From NCBI RefSeq assembly GCF_050897975.1, contig NZ_JBPAXY010000004.1, positions 62,001-126,000 on the forward strand: a stretch of DNA of 64,000 nt, in the 5' to 3' direction. Below the pieces are notes generated by a model. It was not told where the DNA came from and did not search any database. It worked only from the letters and a program-made list of their open reading frames with translations. This document shows, piece by piece, positions 41,927 through 50,539 of this stretch (position 1 is its first letter; the number at the start of each line of letters is the position of its first letter). The DNA is from Pseudooceanicola sp050897975. GTDB lineage: Bacteria; Pseudomonadota; Alphaproteobacteria; Rhodobacterales; Rhodobacteraceae. The position numbers and the translations under genes were made by a program.

Positions 41927-41979
41927 TTTGCTGATTTGCAATTTGCAGCGACCCTTTTGGCAAGACTTTGCAAATTTGC
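41927..41979. promoter_or_regulatory. Candidate PccR-binding region upstream of pccB
   Basis: Four TTTGC repeats occur in 53 bp (41927, 41935, 41942, 41967), the last as TTTGCAAATTTGC at 41967-41979, where TTTGCAAA is the reported PccR half-site. The region lies 160-210 bases before pccB and 52-104 bases before the divergent transporter start, in an AT-rich island. Binding is inferred from motif and context. Confidence 0.6.
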
Positions 41980-42138
41980 CCCTTTTTCCTTTTTGCGCGC
42001 CCGCCGCCGCCTTATGGTCGGGCCGAGGCTGCCCGTGGCAGAGCCGCGCACCCGGTCCGGGGCGTGGCCGGATCCGGGTGCAATGGCGCTGTCGGGCGGG
42101 TCGCAACCCCCGGGGCCCCGTGAGGGAAGGAGATCGCG

Positions 42139-43671
42139 ATGAAGGACATCCTGCAAGAGCTGAACGAGCGCCGGGAGACCGCGCGACTGGGCGGTGGCGA
42201 ACGGCGCATCGAGGCGCAGCACGCCAAGGGCAAGCTGACGGCGCGCGAGCGGATCGAGCTGCTGCTGGACGCGGACAGTTTCGAGGAATTCGACATGTTC
42301 GTCGCGCATCGCTGCACCGATTTCGGCATGGAGAAACAGCGCCCCTATGGCGACGGCGTGGTCACCGGCTGGGGCACGATTAACGGCCGCATGGTCTATG
42401 TCTTCTCTCAGGACTTCACGGTCTTCGGTGGGTCGCTGTCGGAAACCCACGCCCAGAAGATCTGCAAGATCATGGATATGGCGGTGCAGAACGGCGCCCC
42501 GGTGATCGGGCTGAACGATTCGGGCGGCGCACGGATCCAGGAGGGGGTGGCCAGCCTCGCGGGCTATGCCGACGTGTTCCAGCGCAACATCATGGCCTCG
42601 GGCGTGGTGCCGCAGATCAGCGTGATCATGGGCCCCTGTGCCGGTGGCGCGGTCTACAGCCCCGCGATGACCGACTTCATCTTCATGGTGAAGGACAGCA
42701 GCTATATGTTCGTCACCGGCCCTGATGTGGTGAAGACGGTGACCAACGAGGTGGTGACCGCCGAGGAACTGGGCGGCGCCAGTACCCACACCAAGAAATC
42801 CAGCGTCGCCGATGGCGCGTTTGAGAATGACGTCGAGGCCCTGGCCGAGGTGCGCCGCCTGGTCGACTTCCTGCCGCTGAACAACCGCGAGAAGCCGCCC
42901 GTGCGGCCCTTCTTCGACGATGTCGACCGGATCGAGAATAGCCTGGATACGCTGATCCCCGACAATGCCAACAGCCCCTACGACATGAAGGAACTGATCC
43001 TGAAGGTCGCGGACGAGGGCGATTTCTACGAGATCCAGGAAGACTACGCCAAGAACATCATCACCGGCTTCATCCGCCTTGAGGGGCAGACGGTGGGCGT
43101 GGTGGCGAACCAGCCGATGGTGCTGGCGGGCTGCCTGGACATCGACAGCTCGCGCAAGGCGGCACGTTTCGTGCGCTTCTGCGATGCCTTCGAGATCCCG
43201 ATCCTGACCTTCGTCGATGTGCCGGGCTTCCTGCCGGGCACCGGCCAGGAATATGGCGGCGTGATCAAGCATGGGGCCAAGCTGCTGTTTGCCTATGGCG
43301 AGGCGACGGTGCCCAAGGTCACGGTGATCACCCGCAAGGCCTATGGCGGCGCCTATGACGTGATGGCGTCCAAGCACCTGCGCGGCGACTTCAACTATGC
43401 CTGGCCCACGGCCGAGATCGCTGTGATGGGCGCCAAGGGCGCGACCGAGATCATCCATCGCGCCGACCTGGGCGACGCCGAGAAGATCGCGCAGCACACC
43501 AAGGATTACGAAGACCGCTTCGCCAATCCCTTTGTTGCCGCCGAACGGGGCTTCATCGACGAGGTGATCCAGCCGAAGTCGACGCGCAAGCGTGTGGCCC
43601 GCGCCTTCGCGAGCCTGCGCGGCAAGAAGCTGCAAAATCCCTGGAAGAAGCACGACAACATCCCGCTCTAA
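42139..43671 (+). CDS. pccB: Propionyl-CoA carboxylase, beta subunit
   Basis: A 510-residue carboxyltransferase. It contains LNDSGGARIQEGVASLAGYA and, in the C-terminal domain, FVDVPGFLPGTGQEYGG and KAYGGAYDVMASKHL. PccB transfers carboxyl from biotin of PccA to propionyl-CoA, giving (S)-methylmalonyl-CoA. GGAAGGAGA seven bases upstream supports the ATG. Five small genes separate it from pccA. TTTGC repeats upstream point to PccR control. Confidence 0.96.
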   Translation: MKDILQELNERRETARLGGGERRIEAQHAKGKLTARERIELLLDADSFEEFDMFVAHRCTDFGMEKQRPYGDGVVTGWGTINGRMVYVFSQDFTVFGGSLSETHAQKICKIMDMAVQNGAPVIGLNDSGGARIQEGVASLAGYADVFQRNIMASGVVPQISVIMGPCAGGAVYSPAMTDFIFMVKDSSYMFVTGPDVVKTVTNEVVTAEELGGASTHTKKSSVADGAFENDVEALAEVRRLVDFLPLNNREKPPVRPFFDDVDRIENSLDTLIPDNANSPYDMKELILKVADEGDFYEIQEDYAKNIITGFIRLEGQTVGVVANQPMVLAGCLDIDSSRKAARFVRFCDAFEIPILTFVDVPGFLPGTGQEYGGVIKHGAKLLFAYGEATVPKVTVITRKAYGGAYDVMASKHLRGDFNYAWPTAEIAVMGAKGATEIIHRADLGDAEKIAQHTKDYEDRFANPFVAAERGFIDEVIQPKSTRKRVARAFASLRGKKLQNPWKKHDNIPL

Positions 43672-43702
43672 GCGGGGTCTTGCGGCGCCCGGAGGAGGGG
43701 AG

Positions 43703-44059
43703 ATGGCGAAGGCTGGCTGGCACAGGCTGAGGGAGGAGGACGCGGTCACCATCGCGCGCCGCCTGCCCGTGCGCTTCGACCTGGCGGTCGAGGCCCGGTT
43801 GCCCTGTGCCCGCCCGGTCAGCCTGACCCGGGTGGCCCATCAGGTGCGCCAGGACATGTGGCGCCGCCTGCAAGGGCTGCGCGGCTTCAGCCCGGCGGTC
43901 GAGGTGCGCCAGGAGGCGGGGCATCTGACCATCCGCGCCGGGGGCACCGTGGCCGGGGCCCTGCCCGCAACGGCCCGCGACACGCTGGCTGAGCTGCTGG
44001 ACAGCCCCACCCACCGGGCCCGCTGGCTGGCCCATGCGGGGAGGCGCGCCGATGGCTGA
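43703..44059 (+). CDS. Conserved hypothetical protein between pccB and pccA
   Basis: A 118-residue basic protein starting at ATG 43703, after GGAGGAGGGG. It has about 13 arginines and a VSLTRVAHQVRQDMWRRLQ segment, with no signal or membrane segment. It lies 31 bp after pccB and is probably co-transcribed. Family not recognised; the position hints at a role near the carboxylase only by association. Confidence 0.65.
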   Translation: MAKAGWHRLREEDAVTIARRLPVRFDLAVEARLPCARPVSLTRVAHQVRQDMWRRLQGLRGFSPAVEVRQEAGHLTIRAGGTVAGALPATARDTLAELLDSPTHRARWLAHAGRRADG

Positions 44060-44368
44060 TTTCCGCCGAACCCCGCGCCGGACCGCCCCGGGAAAGCCCT
44101 ATCACCTGCGCCGCCAACCCCTTGGGAACACGCCGGATCTTGGGCCCCGGACCGGGCCCGCACAAGATGTTGCGGCGCCGCCCCGCCGGGCGTATCAGCC
44201 TGAGCTTTTCAGAGCACAGGGAAGGCCCGTGACCGCATCCAGATATGAAATCCGCCCTGACTGGGCTATGATTCCGCAAGGCCGCAATTCCGCGGCCGCA
44301 GCACCCGGGGTCGCCCGCGGAGGGTCCGAAGGCCCCCGTGACCCCATGAGGCAAGACAGGAGTCACCC
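44060..44368. other. Intergenic stretch before the small lipoprotein gene
   Basis: A 309-bp GC-rich stretch. A frame starting MADFRR at 44052 runs through it and across two lipoprotein genes in another phase, so it is not accepted. GGGCCC-CGGACC-GGGCCC near 44142-44160 can form a hairpin. Nothing else is supported. Confidence 0.45.
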
Positions 44369-44512
44369 ATGTCCAAGAGCATCCAGTTCATCCTGGCCGC
44401 CAGCTTCGTCGCTGGCCTGGCCGCCTGTTCCAAGCCGGCCAACGACGACTACGTCGTGGTCGCGCCCGAGCCGATTTCGGCTGAACCGGTCTACACCGGC
44501 AAGTACAAGTAA
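44369..44512 (+). CDS. 47-residue small lipoprotein (entericidin-like size)
   Basis: MSKSIQFILAASFVAGLAAC is a lipoprotein signal with lipobox LAAC (C20). The mature part is only 28 residues and acidic, ending YTGKYK. AGGAG lies seven bases before the ATG. It is too short for most gene callers. It is the first of three small lipoproteins between pccB and pccA. Function unknown; its small size resembles entericidin-type envelope peptides. Confidence 0.8.
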   Translation: MSKSIQFILAASFVAGLAACSKPANDDYVVVAPEPISAEPVYTGKYK

Positions 44513-44683
44513 CGCCTACGACCCTTCCGGGGGGCGGGATCTTTCCGCCCTCCGGTCCGGGACCCGCCGCCTGTCGGTGCCGTCCCACCCCCCGGTCTGG
44601 CCCGTGCACCAGTTTTCTTCGGAAAACTTTGAACCTCTCCCCCGCGGCGTCCGTCACACGTTTGCAAATTGGAGGTTCATCAC

Positions 44684-45040
44684 ATGCAAACACGCCGAAT
44701 TCCTGTTCTCACCGCCGGGCTTCTCTGCCTCGGTCTTGTCGCGGCCTGCGCGCCGCAACCTGCGCCGCAGCCCATGCTGTCGCCGCAGCCCAGCTTCAAC
44801 AAGCTTGGCCAGCTTCAGGATTGCGGCGCGGGCTACATGGTGCGCGGTCAGCAATGCCTGCCCTACGAGCCCGAGCGCCCGGGCGACGAGTGCACCGACC
44901 CGACCAACGGGCGCGAAGTGCCCTGTCCGCCGACCTGGCGCGACCCCGATCCCGACCGTGACCCCGATCCGGGCCGCGATCCCAGCGGGGATCCGGGCCG
45001 TGGCCCCGATCCGACCGGCGGCCTGCCTGATCCGCAGTAA
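44684..45040 (+). CDS. Lipoprotein with Asp-Pro-rich repetitive tail
   Basis: A 118-residue lipoprotein (lipobox VAAC, C22), starting at ATG 44684 with GGAGG eight bases upstream. The middle has six cysteines/prolines (CGAGYMVRGQQCLPYEPE, CTDPTNGREVPCPP) suggesting two disulfides. Residues 90-118 are an Asp-Pro-Arg/Gly repeat, probably disordered. A TTTGCAAA box (44661) directly precedes the ribosome site. Function unknown. Confidence 0.8.
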   Translation: MQTRRIPVLTAGLLCLGLVAACAPQPAPQPMLSPQPSFNKLGQLQDCGAGYMVRGQQCLPYEPERPGDECTDPTNGREVPCPPTWRDPDPDRDPDPGRDPSGDPGRGPDPTGGLPDPQ

Positions 45041-45130
45041 CGGCGGAACCGCGGGCGCCTGCCCGTCTCATATCCCTGTTCTTCCGGCGGCGCCCCTGGC
45101 CCCCGCCACAACCGCCGGGAGGGCTTTCAC

Positions 45131-45490
45131 ATGCTGAAGCACCGCGGCTTCCCGGGCCGTCTGCCGGGTTCCGATTTCCAGTTCACCATCCGCCGCGCCA
45201 ACCCCAAGGGGGTCACGCCGATCACCCGGCGCGAGCGTTATCGCGACCGTCGCGCCCCGGACAGGCGCGCCGACGAGGCCTTCATGCGCGCCCTGTGGGA
45301 GCATTTCGGCGATCAGCCCTTCGAGCGCGGCAACCTGGATGCCGGGCGGCTGAGCTGGCTGTTCGGGCGCGAGGTGCTGCCCGCCGAAGAACCCTTCGAC
45401 CCCGAAAGCTATGACGCGCTGCTGGTGATCGACGAGGCCGCCGCGCGCACCGCCTTCCCTGGCGCCTTCGACGAGGAGGATTGGGCGTGA
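45131..45490 (+). CDS. Hypothetical protein between pccB and pccA
   Basis: A 119-residue soluble protein. The N-terminus is basic (RREYRDRRAPDRR-like) and the C-terminus acidic (EDPESYDALLVIDEAAA, DEEDWA). GGGAGGG lies nine bases before the ATG. Codon usage fits the genome. Not recognised as a family. It ends upstream of a terminator. Confidence 0.65.
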   Translation: MLKHRGFPGRLPGSDFQFTIRRANPKGVTPITRRERYRDRRAPDRRADEAFMRALWEHFGDQPFERGNLDAGRLSWLFGREVLPAEEPFDPESYDALLVIDEAAARTAFPGAFDEEDWA

Positions 45491-45652
45491 TCTTGCCGCT
45501 GCCCTCCGGATTTCAGCGGGTTTCGGCCCAGGCTGCGCGGGGCCGCGCAGGGGTCTTTGCCATGCGGGCAAAGACGGGCAGCATCCGTCTTGCTGCCGCT
45601 TCGGTTCCCCAATCCGGCGTGGTGGCGTGTCAATACCGTTACCCTTCCCCTG

Positions 45653-45694
45653 ACGGGCGGCCGTTTGTCCCCAATCCTCGGCCGCCCGTTTTTT
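45653..45694 (+). terminator. Strong terminator ending the small-gene cluster
   Basis: ACGGGCGGCCG / CGGCCGCCCGT is a perfect 11-bp stem followed by TTTTTT, in a 388-bp stretch (45491-45878) without a gene. It lies 162 bases after the last stop. The intervening transcript has several further stem-loops. Confidence 0.88.
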
Positions 45695-45878
45695 CCGGTT
45701 CCGAACTTACCTCGGTCGCATGGCGGACCCTGTCCGACGGGCTTTGCCAGCCGTCTCAGGACGATGTCGCCGGGCAGGGTCTGATGGATCGGTGCGGTAT
45801 TGACACCGACGTAGGGGAACCTTTCTTCTTTCCTCGCGTTATGTTCCGCAGGAACACTCTTATCGAAGGTAAAATCTC

Positions 45879-46085
45879 ATGCTCAAGAAATCCTGGATCC
45901 TTGCCGGTGTCCTTTGTGCCGGTCTTGCCGCCTGTGGCGACACCATGGGTGAACAGGCCCTCATCGGCGGCGCGGCCGGCGTGGGCGCGGCCGCTGTCAC
46001 CGGCGGCAACGCAGGCACCGGCGCCCTGGTCGGCGCAGCCGGCAACGTCGCCTATTGCCAGGCAAACCCGCGCGCCTGCCGCTAA
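45879..46085 (+). CDS. 68-residue glycine-rich lipoprotein
   Basis: Lipobox LAAC (C19) after MLKKSWILAGVLCAG. The mature protein has a glycine-zipper stretch (IGGAAGVGAAAVTGGNAGTG) like small outer-membrane lipoproteins that insert in the envelope. A TTGACA at 45800-45805 may be its -35 element. GAAGGT precedes the ATG. pccA follows after 164 bp. Confidence 0.85.
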   Translation: MLKKSWILAGVLCAGLAACGDTMGEQALIGGAAGVGAAAVTGGNAGTGALVGAAGNVAYCQANPRACR

Positions 46086-46249
46086 GGCACGGGCCGCACG
46101 TCTTGCGCGGGCCCAGTCCCGCGCAGACCTGATTTCGACACTTTCTCGCCCTCCGGCTGCGGTGCTCCGCGGCCGGGGGGCTTTTTCATGCGCCGCCTCC
46201 GCTTCAGGGGCGGCCCGCACAGACCAATGACCTCGGGGAAGGACCAGAT

Positions 46250-48295
46250 ATGTTCCAGAAGATCCTGATTGCCAACCGGGGCGAGATCGCCTGCCGCGTC
46301 ATCAAGACCGCGCGCAAGATGGGTATCGCCACCGTCGCCATCTATTCGGATGCCGACCGGCACGCGCTGCATGTGGCCATGGCGGACGAGGCGGTGCATA
46401 TCGGCCCGCCCCCGGCGAACCAGTCCTATATCGTCATCGACAAGGTGATGCAGGCGATCCGCGACACCGGCGCCCAGGCGGTGCACCCGGGCTACGGCTT
46501 CCTTTCCGAGAACCCCAAGTTCGCCCAGGCGCTTGAGGCCGAGGGCGTGGCCTTCGTCGGCCCGCCCGTGGGCGCGATCGAGGCCATGGGCGACAAGATC
46601 ACCTCGAAGAAGATCGCCCAGGAGGCCGGGGTTTCCACCGTGCCCGGCTACATGGGTCTGATCGAGGATGCGGACGAGGCGGTGAAGATCTCGGGCGAGA
46701 TCGGCTACCCGGTGATGATCAAGGCCTCTGCCGGTGGCGGCGGCAAGGGGATGCGCATCGCCTGGAACGACGAAGAGGCGCGCGAGGGCTTCCAGTCGTC
46801 CAAGAACGAGGCCGCCAACAGCTTTGGCGACGACCGGATCTTCATCGAGAAGTTCGTGACGCAGCCGCGCCATATCGAGATCCAGGTGCTCTGCGACAGC
46901 CACGGCAACGGCATCTACCTGGGCGAGCGCGAATGCTCGATCCAGCGCCGCAACCAGAAGGTCGTCGAAGAGGCGCCCTCGCCCTTCCTGGACGAAGAGA
47001 CCCGCCGCGCCATGGGCGAACAGGCCGTGGCCCTGGCCAAGGCCGTGGGCTATGCCAGCGCGGGCACGGTGGAATTCATCGTCGACGGGGCGAAGAACTT
47101 CTACTTCCTGGAAATGAACACCCGCCTTCAGGTGGAACACCCGGTGACCGAGCTGATCACCGGCGTCGACCTGGTGGAACAGATGATCCGCGTCGCCAAT
47201 GGCGAGCCGCTGACGATCACCCAGGACGATGTGAAGCTGACCGGCTGGGCCATCGAGAACCGTCTCTATGCCGAGGATCCCTATCGCAACTTCCTGCCCT
47301 CCATCGGCCGTCTGACCCGCTACAACCCGCCCGCCGAGGTGGCCGCAGGGCCCCTGCTGGAGAACGGCAAATGGCAGGGCGAGGCGCCCTCGGGCTCCAT
47401 GGCCGTGCGCAACGACACCGGCGTCTTCGACGGTGGCGAAATCTCGATGTACTATGACCCGATGATCGCCAAGCTGTGCACCTGGGCGCCGACCCGGGCC
47501 GAGGCGATCGAGGCCATGCGCGTGGCCCTGGACAGCTTCGAGGTGGAGGGCATCGGGCATAACCTGCCGTTCCTCTCGGCGGTCATGGATCACGAGATCT
47601 TCGTCAAGGGCGAGATGACCACCGCTTTTATCGCCGAGCAATACCCCGAGGGCTTTGACGGCGTCGAACTGGCCGAGGGCGAGCTGCGCCGCATCGCCGC
47701 CGCCTGTGCCGCCATGCACCGGGTGGCCGAGATCCGCCGCGCCCGCATCTCGGGCCGGATGAGCAACCACGAACGCGTGGTGGGCCGCGACTGGGTTGCC
47801 TCGCTTCAGGGCCAGGACTACCCGGTGACCATCGAGGCCGACCGTGACGGCGCCGATGTGACCTTCGCCGATGGCGCCGCGCTGCGGGTCGAGGGCGCCT
47901 GGACCCCGGGCGACACCCTGGCGCGGATGACCGTGGACGGCCGTCCGCTGGTGCTGAAGGTCGACAAGATCTCGGGCGGGTTCCGCATCCGCAACCGCGG
48001 CGCCGACCTGAAGGTCCATGTGCGCAACCCGCGCCAGGCGGAACTGGCGCGGCTGATGCCCGAGAAACTGCCGCCCGACACCTCGAAACTGCTGCTTTGC
48101 CCGATGCCGGGCCTGGTGGTGAAGGTCGATGTGGAAGAGGGCCAGGAAGTGCAGGAGGGCCAGGCCCTGTGCACCATCGAGGCCATGAAGATGGAGAACA
48201 TCCTGCGCGCCGAGAAAAAGGCCGTGGTGACCAAGATCAACGCGGGCGCAGGCGACAGCCTGGCCGTGGACGATGTGATCATGGAGTTCGAATGA
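46250..48295 (+). CDS. pccA: Propionyl-CoA carboxylase, biotin-containing alpha subunit
   Basis: A 681-residue enzyme. It has the biotin carboxylase domain (FQKILIANRGEIACRVIKTA; GGGGKGMRI ATP-grasp motif), a BT linker domain and a C-terminal biotinyl domain with K647 in EAMKMEN. It carboxylates its biotin with ATP and bicarbonate for transfer by PccB. GGGGAAGGA seven bases upstream fixes the ATG. The next gene begins 4 bp after the stop. Confidence 0.97.
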   Translation: MFQKILIANRGEIACRVIKTARKMGIATVAIYSDADRHALHVAMADEAVHIGPPPANQSYIVIDKVMQAIRDTGAQAVHPGYGFLSENPKFAQALEAEGVAFVGPPVGAIEAMGDKITSKKIAQEAGVSTVPGYMGLIEDADEAVKISGEIGYPVMIKASAGGGGKGMRIAWNDEEAREGFQSSKNEAANSFGDDRIFIEKFVTQPRHIEIQVLCDSHGNGIYLGERECSIQRRNQKVVEEAPSPFLDEETRRAMGEQAVALAKAVGYASAGTVEFIVDGAKNFYFLEMNTRLQVEHPVTELITGVDLVEQMIRVANGEPLTITQDDVKLTGWAIENRLYAEDPYRNFLPSIGRLTRYNPPAEVAAGPLLENGKWQGEAPSGSMAVRNDTGVFDGGEISMYYDPMIAKLCTWAPTRAEAIEAMRVALDSFEVEGIGHNLPFLSAVMDHEIFVKGEMTTAFIAEQYPEGFDGVELAEGELRRIAAACAAMHRVAEIRRARISGRMSNHERVVGRDWVASLQGQDYPVTIEADRDGADVTFADGAALRVEGAWTPGDTLARMTVDGRPLVLKVDKISGGFRIRNRGADLKVHVRNPRQAELARLMPEKLPPDTSKLLLCPMPGLVVKVDVEEGQEVQEGQALCTIEAMKMENILRAEKKAVVTKINAGAGDSLAVDDVIMEFE

Positions 48296-48299
48296 GGGG

Positions 48300-49181
48300 A
48301 TGAGCGGGCACCGGCATATCGACTTGCCGGTGCTCGTCCTCTTGGGTCTGTCGATGGGAGCGGGCGCGGTGCTGGACTACTGGCAGGGAGATCTTCAGGC
48401 GGTCAGCTTGGCGTCTTTTGGCGTGGCTCTGGCCCTGATCTTCTACGGTCTTTTTCTGCCGCCCTTGCTGCGCGAAAGCGCCCTGCGGGCCCTTGCCTTC
48501 ATCCCACCTTTCCTGATCGTCGGCGCCCTGGCCGTCTTCGTGATCCTGACCTTCGCCCCGCCCAAGGCACATGAACGGATCTACCCCGCCCTGCTGGCCG
48601 GGATCGTTGTGGTTTTGGGGTGGTTCGTGACCTTCCTGATCGGAGAGTTTCGCGATGAACGCCTGCTCGACCGGACGCGGCGCGACACGCTGACGGCCCT
48701 GCGTCACGAGATCTTCGCGCTGGTCGACAAGCTCGACAATCAGGACATCTGGGCCAATGCCGAGAAGGTTCAGGCCAGGATCCTAAGTGGTGACGATGAG
48801 GATGGAGAGCCGATCCCCTATCATCCTTTCGCGACGATGGAGAGCCAGCCTGTCGTGTTCGAGGCGGTCTCGGGCTCTATCCCCACGATCAAGGCCGATA
48901 CGGTCGGGGCGATCGTGCGCTTTTACGCCGAGTATACCGACCTGCGGTGCATGGTTGAGGATAGCCGGGAGGAGAGCGCCAGATGCATGTCGCCCGAGCG
49001 GCGCGTGTCCTTGCACAAACAGTTGACCAAGCGTCGGGCCAGCACCCTGAGCTGGGGATTGAAAGCGCTGGAAGAGATTGGCCGGGATCTGGGCGAGTCA
49101 GACTACAAGAGCATCAACCGTTCTGGAAAGAACGAGCGAATCACATCCGAAAGCACGGGTGAGCCCGATGAAAATGTGTGA
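48300..49181 (+). CDS. Hypothetical four-helix membrane protein
   Basis: A 293-residue protein. Hydrophobic segments lie at about 9-26, 37-56, 64-85 and 95-115, followed by a large charged cytoplasmic domain (DKLDNQDIWANAEKVQ). It starts 4 bp past pccA, so it is translated with pccA, yet no known function links it to the pathway. Its composition is somewhat more AT-rich than its neighbours. Probable accessory gene in the pcc-mcm gap. Confidence 0.7.
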   Translation: MSGHRHIDLPVLVLLGLSMGAGAVLDYWQGDLQAVSLASFGVALALIFYGLFLPPLLRESALRALAFIPPFLIVGALAVFVILTFAPPKAHERIYPALLAGIVVVLGWFVTFLIGEFRDERLLDRTRRDTLTALRHEIFALVDKLDNQDIWANAEKVQARILSGDDEDGEPIPYHPFATMESQPVVFEAVSGSIPTIKADTVGAIVRFYAEYTDLRCMVEDSREESARCMSPERRVSLHKQLTKRRASTLSWGLKALEEIGRDLGESDYKSINRSGKNERITSESTGEPDENV

Positions 49182-49203
49182 TTTCGCAATCCCTTACGGG
49201 CGT

Positions 49204-49443
49204 TCAGATGTCGCCGCTGATCGGCTGACCCGGGGATTTCTTCGGCTGGTTGCTTTGGGCGCGCATGACACGTTCTCCGCTTTGCATGGCATAGAGATAG
49301 TCCTGACGAGTAAAAAAATCAACAATCCTGACGCAGAGGCGCAGCGCGCCCAAGCCGTCTGGCCGGGGCCACGGCGGCGCCTCGAGCCGGTAGAGTTCAG
49401 CGTAAATCCTCTGCTTAAGCTCTTTGAGACGGCTTTGGTCCAT
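49204..49443 (-). CDS. Small hypothetical protein
   Basis: A 79-residue protein starting MDQSRLKELKQRIYAELY, opposite in strand to its neighbours. The sequence looks like a real helical protein (KELKQRIYAELYRLEAPPW, VRIVDFFTRQDYLYAM). It lacks homologues known to me. It is divergent from the sulfotransferase-like gene at 49496, sharing a 52-bp start-to-start gap. Confidence 0.5.
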   Translation of the reverse strand: MDQSRLKELKQRIYAELYRLEAPPWPRPDGLGALRLCVRIVDFFTRQDYLYAMQSGERVMRAQSNQPKKSPGQPISGDI

Positions 49444-49495
49444 GCAGGCCCCGTGGCGGGGCAGGCCCGCCGGGTGGCATGGGGCCAAGACGCAT

Positions 49496-50539
49496 ATGGA
49501 CATCATCTTGCATATCGGGGCGCATCGCTGCGCGACGGGCTCTTTGATGGCCTATCTGGAGGGGAATGCACCGGCGCTGGCGGCGCAGGGGATTGCCGTC
49601 TGGGGGCCGCAGAGGGCGCGGGGCGGGGTGCTGGCGGGGGTGATCCCCGGGCCGGGGCCGCTGAGTGCCGCGCGCCAGTGCGCCCGGGCGGCGGGGCGTA
49701 TCGCGCTGCATCTCGACAGGGTCGAGCGGCAGGGGGCGCGGCATCTGCTGATCTCGGCGCCGCATCTGCTGGGCGCGCCTGCGGCGGCGCTGCGGGCCGG
49801 GCGCCTCTACCCCTGGGCGGGGGCGCGGCTGGCGCAGGTCGTGGCGGGGTTTGGCGGACGGCTGGACCGGATCGTGCTGACGATCCGCGCGCCCGAGGCC
49901 TACTGGCGCTCGGTCATCGCGATGACGGTGATGCAGGGCCATGCCCTGCCGGACCCGGCGGCGCTGGCCCGGCTGGCGGCGCAGCCGCGCAGCTGGCAGG
50001 ATTTGATTGCCGAGCAGGCCGAGGCGGCGCCTGGGGTCGACCTGCTGATCCTGCCGCACGAACGCTTCGCCGCGCTGCCCGACCGGCGCCTGGCGCAGAT
50101 GCTGGCGCCCTCGGGCGACCCGGCCACCCCGGACCTGGCCCTGCCGCCCGACCGGCAGCGCCCCTGGCGCAACCGGGGGCCGGAGGCCGCCGCGCTGCAC
50201 CGGGCGCTGGCCCTGGACGGGGCACCGCCGCCCGCGCCCGCCGTCCCGTGGTGTCCCTTCACGCCGCCGCAGCGCGCGGCGCTGGAGGAACGCTATCACG
50301 ACGATCTTTTCTGGCTTCATGCCGGCGCCCACGGGCGGGCCCGGCTGGCCACCGACCCCTGGCCGGACGCGACCCCGGGGCCGGACATCTTCCGCAGCAA
50401 CCGACAGGCGCCCGCCGGGGCGCCGCAGACAGGACCACATGGCGTGGCGCAGACGGGCAGGATAGACCCGCGCGCGCGCCTCAGGCAAAGAGGACAAGGC
50501 GATGACATCGAAGAAGGACGCATGGGCCAAGCGGGCTGA
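49496..50539 (+). CDS. Sulfotransferase-like P-loop hypothetical protein
   Basis: A 347-residue protein starting MDIILHIGAHRCATGSL, a P-loop-like motif like the 5'-phosphosulfate loop of sulfotransferases (HIGxxKTGTT). A second motif WRSVIAM and a DLLILPHERF segment follow. The catalytic base and PAPS-binding residues are not clear, so a true sulfotransferase activity is uncertain. Its C-terminus overlaps the mutase start by 38 bp. Confidence 0.65.
   Translation: MDIILHIGAHRCATGSLMAYLEGNAPALAAQGIAVWGPQRARGGVLAGVIPGPGPLSAARQCARAAGRIALHLDRVERQGARHLLISAPHLLGAPAAALRAGRLYPWAGARLAQVVAGFGGRLDRIVLTIRAPEAYWRSVIAMTVMQGHALPDPAALARLAAQPRSWQDLIAEQAEAAPGVDLLILPHERFAALPDRRLAQMLAPSGDPATPDLALPPDRQRPWRNRGPEAAALHRALALDGAPPPAPAVPWCPFTPPQRAALEERYHDDLFWLHAGAHGRARLATDPWPDATPGPDIFRSNRQAPAGAPQTGPHGVAQTGRIDPRARLRQRGQGDDIEEGRMGQAG

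Noticed and set aside
44052..45137. A long frame starting MADFRR
   Set aside because: Its second half overlaps two lipoprotein genes that have signals, lipoboxes and ribosome sites in another phase.
49078..50505. A 475-codon plus-strand frame overlapping the sulfotransferase-like gene
   Set aside because: Gly/Ala/Arg low complexity, no ribosome site; the HIGAHRCATGSL frame is the coding one.
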